This document shows positions 30,297 to 30,297 of a DNA stretch of 30,297 nucleotides, piece after piece; position 1 is the first letter of the stretch, and every line of letters begins with the position of its first letter. The position numbers were made by a program, and so were the translations under genes. The stretch comes from Camillea tinctor (Eukaryota; Ascomycota; Sordariomycetes; Xylariales; Xylariaceae), in the NCBI GenBank assembly GCA_022578605.1, contig MU394176.1, forward strand, positions 1 to 30,297, in the 5' to 3' direction. The notes below the pieces were generated by a model, which worked only from the letters and a program-made list of their open reading frames with translations, had not been told where the DNA came from and did not search any database.

Positions 30297-30297
<1 letters not shown>

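Overview
The window is nuclear DNA of a filamentous ascomycete (Pezizomycotina, most likely a Sordariomycete). Genes have short introns (63-211 nt) with GTAAGT/GTGAGT/GTACGT donors and CTAAC-like branch sites. Coding exons are GC-rich and intergenic DNA is AT-rich and pyrimidine-tract-rich. The proteins are typically fungal: a Sur2-type sphinganine C4-hydroxylase, TCTP, a Mis12/Mtw1 kinetochore protein, a mitochondrial PPR protein and a histidine acid phosphatase. No bacterial operon, CRISPR array, tRNA, rRNA or transposon was found.

Layout. 1-2051: AT-rich window edge and intergenic DNA. 2052-3820 (minus): serine-rich protein with an N-terminal glycogen-binding-like (CBM48/AMPK-type) domain, three exons. 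4711-5092 (plus): a candidate, unrecognised very small gene with a convincing mitochondrial presequence and one membrane segment. 5093-16777: about 11.7 kb with no recognisable gene. 16778-17959 (minus): SUR2, two exons. 19502-20392 (plus): TCTP, five exons. 20966-22520 (minus): proline-rich protein with SH3-ligand motifs, two exons. 23399-24854 (plus): Mis12/Mtw1, two exons. 25509-28118 (minus): intronless mitochondrial PPR protein. 28788 to the right edge (plus): branch-2 histidine phosphatase, cut off inside its first intron, where the sequence becomes a run of 69 G.

The right half is an ordinary compact fungal gene row. SUR2/TCTP, proline-rich/Mis12 and PPR/phosphatase are divergent pairs with shared promoter regions of about 0.7-1.5 kb. 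TCTP/proline-rich and Mis12/PPR are convergent pairs. The genes serve unrelated housekeeping roles (sphingolipid synthesis, growth, probably cortex or cytoskeleton, chromosome segregation, mitochondrial gene expression, phosphate-ester hydrolysis), so the neighbourhood is not a gene cluster.

The points most worth following up are the candidate small mitochondrial gene, the gene desert, an upstream ORF in Mis12 whose stop codon is created by splicing, nested upstream ORFs before the phosphatase, and an intron in the CBM48-like gene that is a multiple of three and free of stops. I did not find evidence for a new multi-gene system. Homology names come from recognition of motifs only; no database search was possible.
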